Source of the DNA: Lethocerus indicus
Lineage: Eukaryota; Arthropoda; Insecta; Hemiptera; Belostomatidae
Length of the DNA: 64,000 nt
NCBI GenBank assembly: GCA_019843655.1
Contig: JACDQD010000004.1
Location: forward strand, 5,518,001-5,582,000
Reading direction: 5' to 3'
The stretch's first letter is position 1, and every line of letters starts with the position of its first letter. The notes under the pieces are model-generated. The model saw nothing but the letters and a program-made list of their open reading frames with translations, was not told the DNA's origin and did no database searches. The position numbers and the translations under genes are program-made. Below are positions 60,982-64,000 of this stretch, in pieces.

Positions 60982-61607
60982 GTAAAAAAACTATTTAGAA
61001 GTCAGGAACAGTTACTAGCAGTAGTATTGAAATTTTAGGATATGGTTTAAATGATAATATAAATGCGTAAATAAACAGCTTGTTCATTTGTACTGAAAAC
61101 TGAGTACTGACTGAAAGGCTTCCGGACTGAAAGGTTATCTTCATGAATTTATTTTGCAGAATGTGTATTCTATTTAAAAATATATTTCAATTTGTTTTAA
61201 ACATTGAATAACTTTTAACTTTTAGAATTAATTTCTTGTTACAATATTAATTTTATTATTAACCATCTATATAACCCAGAAAGTAAAGTTTCTTTAAGGA
61301 GAATATTATATATTAATAAATAGAGTGTGGTATATTGATTAAGGAAGGTGCAGCAATTTTTTTCATAAGGAAAACAAATTTATCACATTCTTTGGCTTTT
61401 TGACTTTAATGATTACATCAAATATATGAATGTTTTATGAATCCAAAATCATAAATGTCCCTTAATTATTTTGCTTACATTATCAATGTTTTCTGGCATG
61501 TAATTGTCCCAAATCAAAAGTGAGATCTGTATGAGATATGTATATAATGATTGCTAATCCATATGAATGCTTCTGCAATGTTATAAAACCAATTAAATTG
61601 TTTACAG
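60982..61607 (+). other. RhoGAP19D: RhoGAP19D intron
   Basis: A 626-base intron. A small direct repeat (GACTGAAAGG) occurs twice at about 61110 and 61126. Otherwise unremarkable. Confidence 0.82.
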
Positions 61608-61742
61608 ATAAAGGTTTAACTGACAGGCCTAGGTCTAACTCCGTCGAAGGTGTGGTTCATAGTGATGATACATGGCCCCAAAGACACAAGGCTGTTCGCC
61701 AAGACTCCTACTTGGCTGCTGTCAAAAAGCCTGTCACCTCAG
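61608..61742 (+). CDS. RhoGAP19D: RhoGAP19D exon: conserved RHKAVRQDSYLAAV island
   Basis: A symmetrical 135-base exon between a tgtttacag acceptor and a tca g|gtaagt donor (perfect CAG|GTAAGT). It carries RHKAVRQDSYLAAVKKP, a strongly conserved island of the ARHGAP21/23 linker (R(D/Q)SYLAAV), preceded by RPRSNSVEG. Together with the PDZ this fixes the gene identity. The R-x-x-S pattern around both serines suggests phosphorylation (inference). The island lies before the PH domain in family members, so the PH exons should follow beyond the window. Confidence 0.92.
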
Positions 61743-63549
61743 GTAAGTTTTTTGTGTTATTGATAAATGTACTTTTTGTAAGTTTTCATTAAAGCACTAT
61801 GTTGAGCACATTTTTGCTTTTTGGTTGGAGTGTATTTTTTTAGATTGATGTCTTTGTAGTAGCGCCAGAGTTCTTATTTTCATATTTCTTTAAATTATGT
61901 TGTCATCAGTAGGGTAAAAATAGTAGGTAAGTTGTGTTGTGTGCAATGAGTAATTACTAAATTGATTCTCTGCTTAAATTTGTGTAACCTGACTTTATTT
62001 AGAATTCATGAAAAATGATAGACAGCTCTTCAGGTATTACGGAAAATGAACAGGAAAGAAAGGAATATCAAATGAAGTAGGGTCTATGTGCATCAGACTG
62101 AATGTAGAATGAACGAGAGAGACCATTATGTTTTTATTTTCAATGTGAAATGGTGTCATTAAATAATCTACATTGTCTGTGAAAATAATTTATTTTTCTC
62201 ATAATTTTATATTAAATAATGCCATTTTAACATCTAAACATGAGACTATTAATATGTTAAGTATCACTGTTTGAACAAAATAAAATCGTTTCTGATGGTA
62301 TCACTCAATAGTTTGGTGATTGGTGTTTCTTTCAGATAGAAAAAAGTACATGTTAACTGAACCTTTCAGTTTTAATCCTAATATTTTATACTCCTATTTT
62401 AATGGTATTTAATATATTTCTCTAGATATAATAATATAATTTGAAGACAATTTCAACATTAAAGTCCACATTGAATATAAAATTTTCCTGTCTATATTAT
62501 GAGTTTGAAAGGTTCAAGGATGTAATTCCTCCTCACTGATGAGAAGGTAGTCATGAAATCCTGTGAAATATTGTTACTTTCTTTTATGCATCATTGCAGA
62601 CATATGTATATCATAACTCTCCCATTATTTTGCTTTATATTTATTATTACTAAAAGTACTCACCTCCTATTTCATTTTGTTTCTATATAAGAAAAAAAAA
62701 TTGTAATAACAGAAATAGTACAAGCACACCTGTATATAAAAGCATACAGGGACAGCTTATATATGAGGTTTTAAGCTTTGTGCAGATTACTTTAATATGG
62801 GAAATGCTTTCATGATTTAAACATTAACCTTTCCAAGTTCCAGCATTCATTTATTAGAGTAGCCATAAAGTGAATTAACCACTTTCATGTACCAGTGAAA
62901 GTATTATTATTAGCAATGGTTTTACAATCCTTTTGTAGAATATACAATGAATTAATTATTCTAGAAAATTATAAAATAAAATACAAATTTGAAACAAATA
63001 TTTATTGAACATAATTATGTTATAATTTATTGATCAGTAACACATGATTTCTCTATGCTTGTTTCTGATTCCTTTCATAGTTATGAATTTATGTCATTTA
63101 CATTTATAAATTTTTTCATCGCATAAATATTTTAAATCTAGTGTTAACATTACAACTGTATACAATATTTGATAATATGCATAATTTTAGAGGAAGTTTT
63201 TTTCTATAAAAAATAATTATTTTAGCTGCTTTTGATGTTCTTTTCAGATATTTTTATTTGAATATACATTGAATTTCCTCATTTTATTTCTTAAAGGAGC
63301 AATAGTTTTTGTTAATATATTTTTATAAATTCACTAATTATCCATATTGGGATGTTGGTACTTGAAAGGTTAAACAACAGCACATGGTTGCTATATACTA
63401 ATACAGATTAATGATAAAATTTGCTGATTAAATGAGGCGGGCTGAAGCTTCCGGAAGTTTTTATTTATGTATTTTTGTTTTATCATGAGAGATGAGGTGT
63501 GTGCATGAAGTGATTGAGTTTTGTCGGTGCATTTTTTATTGTACAAAAG
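61743..63549 (+). other. RhoGAP19D: RhoGAP19D intron
   Basis: The longest downstream intron in the window (1,807 bases), with only about seven CpG in total by hand count. I see no additional exon: phase 1 before and after agree without one. Confidence 0.8.
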
Positions 63550-63807
63550 TGGTGGAGAGGAACGGGACTAGGAGCAGAAGTTTGAGCAGCAGCAGCTGTA
63601 GTGGGGGTAGACCTTCATCTCTGGTTGTACAGCCGCTTCCTCAGATAGTGTTTGAACTTGCATCACCTTCGGGAACATGTCACCAGCAACCTCTTCACAA
63701 GTCATTATCGGTACCTGGGTCTGTATCTGCAAATGGTCAGAAGAAAAGGCCTACAACTCTAGATCTTGCCAGAAACAGGAAAACTGCACCAAAGACATCT
63801 CTATCAG
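63550..63807 (+). CDS. RhoGAP19D: RhoGAP19D exon: last coding exon seen before the window edge
   Basis: A 258-base exon, phase 1-1. The acceptor is tattgtacaaaag, the only upstream AG that keeps the frame; the donor is tca g|gtcagc, a poor donor. Residues run VVERNGTRSRSL, a six-serine tract, a hydrophobic patch (LVVQPLPQIVFELASP), then KKRPTTLDLARNRKTAPK, which matches the (R)PT(S/T)LDL...APKT element that precedes the PH domain in ARHGAP21/23. The next in-frame stop lies shortly after the donor, so either splicing occurs here or a truncated isoform ends here. The PH and RhoGAP domains are missing because the window stops. Confidence 0.85.
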
Positions 63808-64000
63808 GTCAGCAGGGATGAGAAAACGTCACTGCCTCTCTGTCTATCAGTCTGCCTGTCTCTGTCCTCTATCTCCCACTTCATATTTCACTTTAGGAAA
63901 AAATGTCATTGTATGAAATGAAATTTCCATTTCCTGTTGTAATTATCAAACAGTTAATCAGAACAGCTGGTAGTAATTGTGAGTGGTTTTGGAGAAAACC
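63808..64000 (+). other. RhoGAP19D: start of next RhoGAP19D intron
   Basis: Intronic sequence after the weak gtcagc donor, with a pyrimidine-rich stretch at 63836-63890. The window ends here; PH-domain exons are expected further right. Confidence 0.7.

Noticed and set aside
63550..63807. Possible extension of this exon upstream to the ATG at 63492
   Set aside because: The phase-1 junction from 61742 fits only the acceptor ending at 63549; upstream codons (MRCVHEVIEFC) do not resemble the family.
1..64000. CRISPR arrays, prokaryotic operons, rRNA genes, known insect microRNAs
   Set aside because: The window is eukaryotic with introns; I saw no repeat-spacer array, no rRNA core sequence and no mature microRNA sequence that I know.

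Overview
This is a eukaryotic, AT-rich nuclear window. It reads as an arthropod genome, most likely an insect outside the flies. The evidence is one multi-exon gene on the + strand with short exons, GT-AG introns and large non-coding flanks, many (TA)n microsatellites, and a sharp loss of CpG inside the gene that suggests an animal with gene-body DNA methylation, which Drosophila lacks. The species cannot be named from this sequence.

The only gene supported by protein similarity starts at or before 53481 and runs off the right edge. Ten consecutive exons (53481-63807) join in one open frame, with splice phases that agree at all nine junctions, giving 594 codons plus one base. They encode a PDZ domain split over two exons, then a long, polar, serine/proline/glycine-rich linker with short conserved islands. 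This is the N-terminal part of the ARHGAP21/ARHGAP23 family, called RhoGAP19D in Drosophila. The PH and RhoGAP domains of the family are expected downstream of base 64000. The start codon is not established.

The first 53 kb contain no exon recognisable by similarity. They are best read as a very long first intron and/or upstream intergenic DNA of this gene. They hold microsatellites, relics of small mobile elements (a 0.45-kb MITE-like element, two tRNA-derived SINE-like pieces, a 21-bp triplication, a diverged 100-bp duplication), and discrete islands richer in G+C and CpG that carry homeodomain, POU, Sox, Pho/YY1, GAGA and RFX X-box-like motifs and look like regulatory elements.

The most interesting structure is a possible long-intron splicing system. 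At 41064/41065 a strong 3' splice site abuts GTAAGA, and a second GTAAGT lies 45 bases later (a recursive-splice site with a 15-codon in-frame microexon). A second juxtaposed site lies at 15211/15212. At 26.74-27.04 kb a GAGA tract, a TCAGT initiator and an ATG-AAG followed by a perfect GTAAGT donor form a candidate promoter and start exon whose phase fits the PDZ exon. The second notable signal is the CpG cliff: the DNA up to about 55.6 kb, including the PDZ exons, has ordinary CpG, while the rest of the gene is almost CpG-free (none in 57311-58020).
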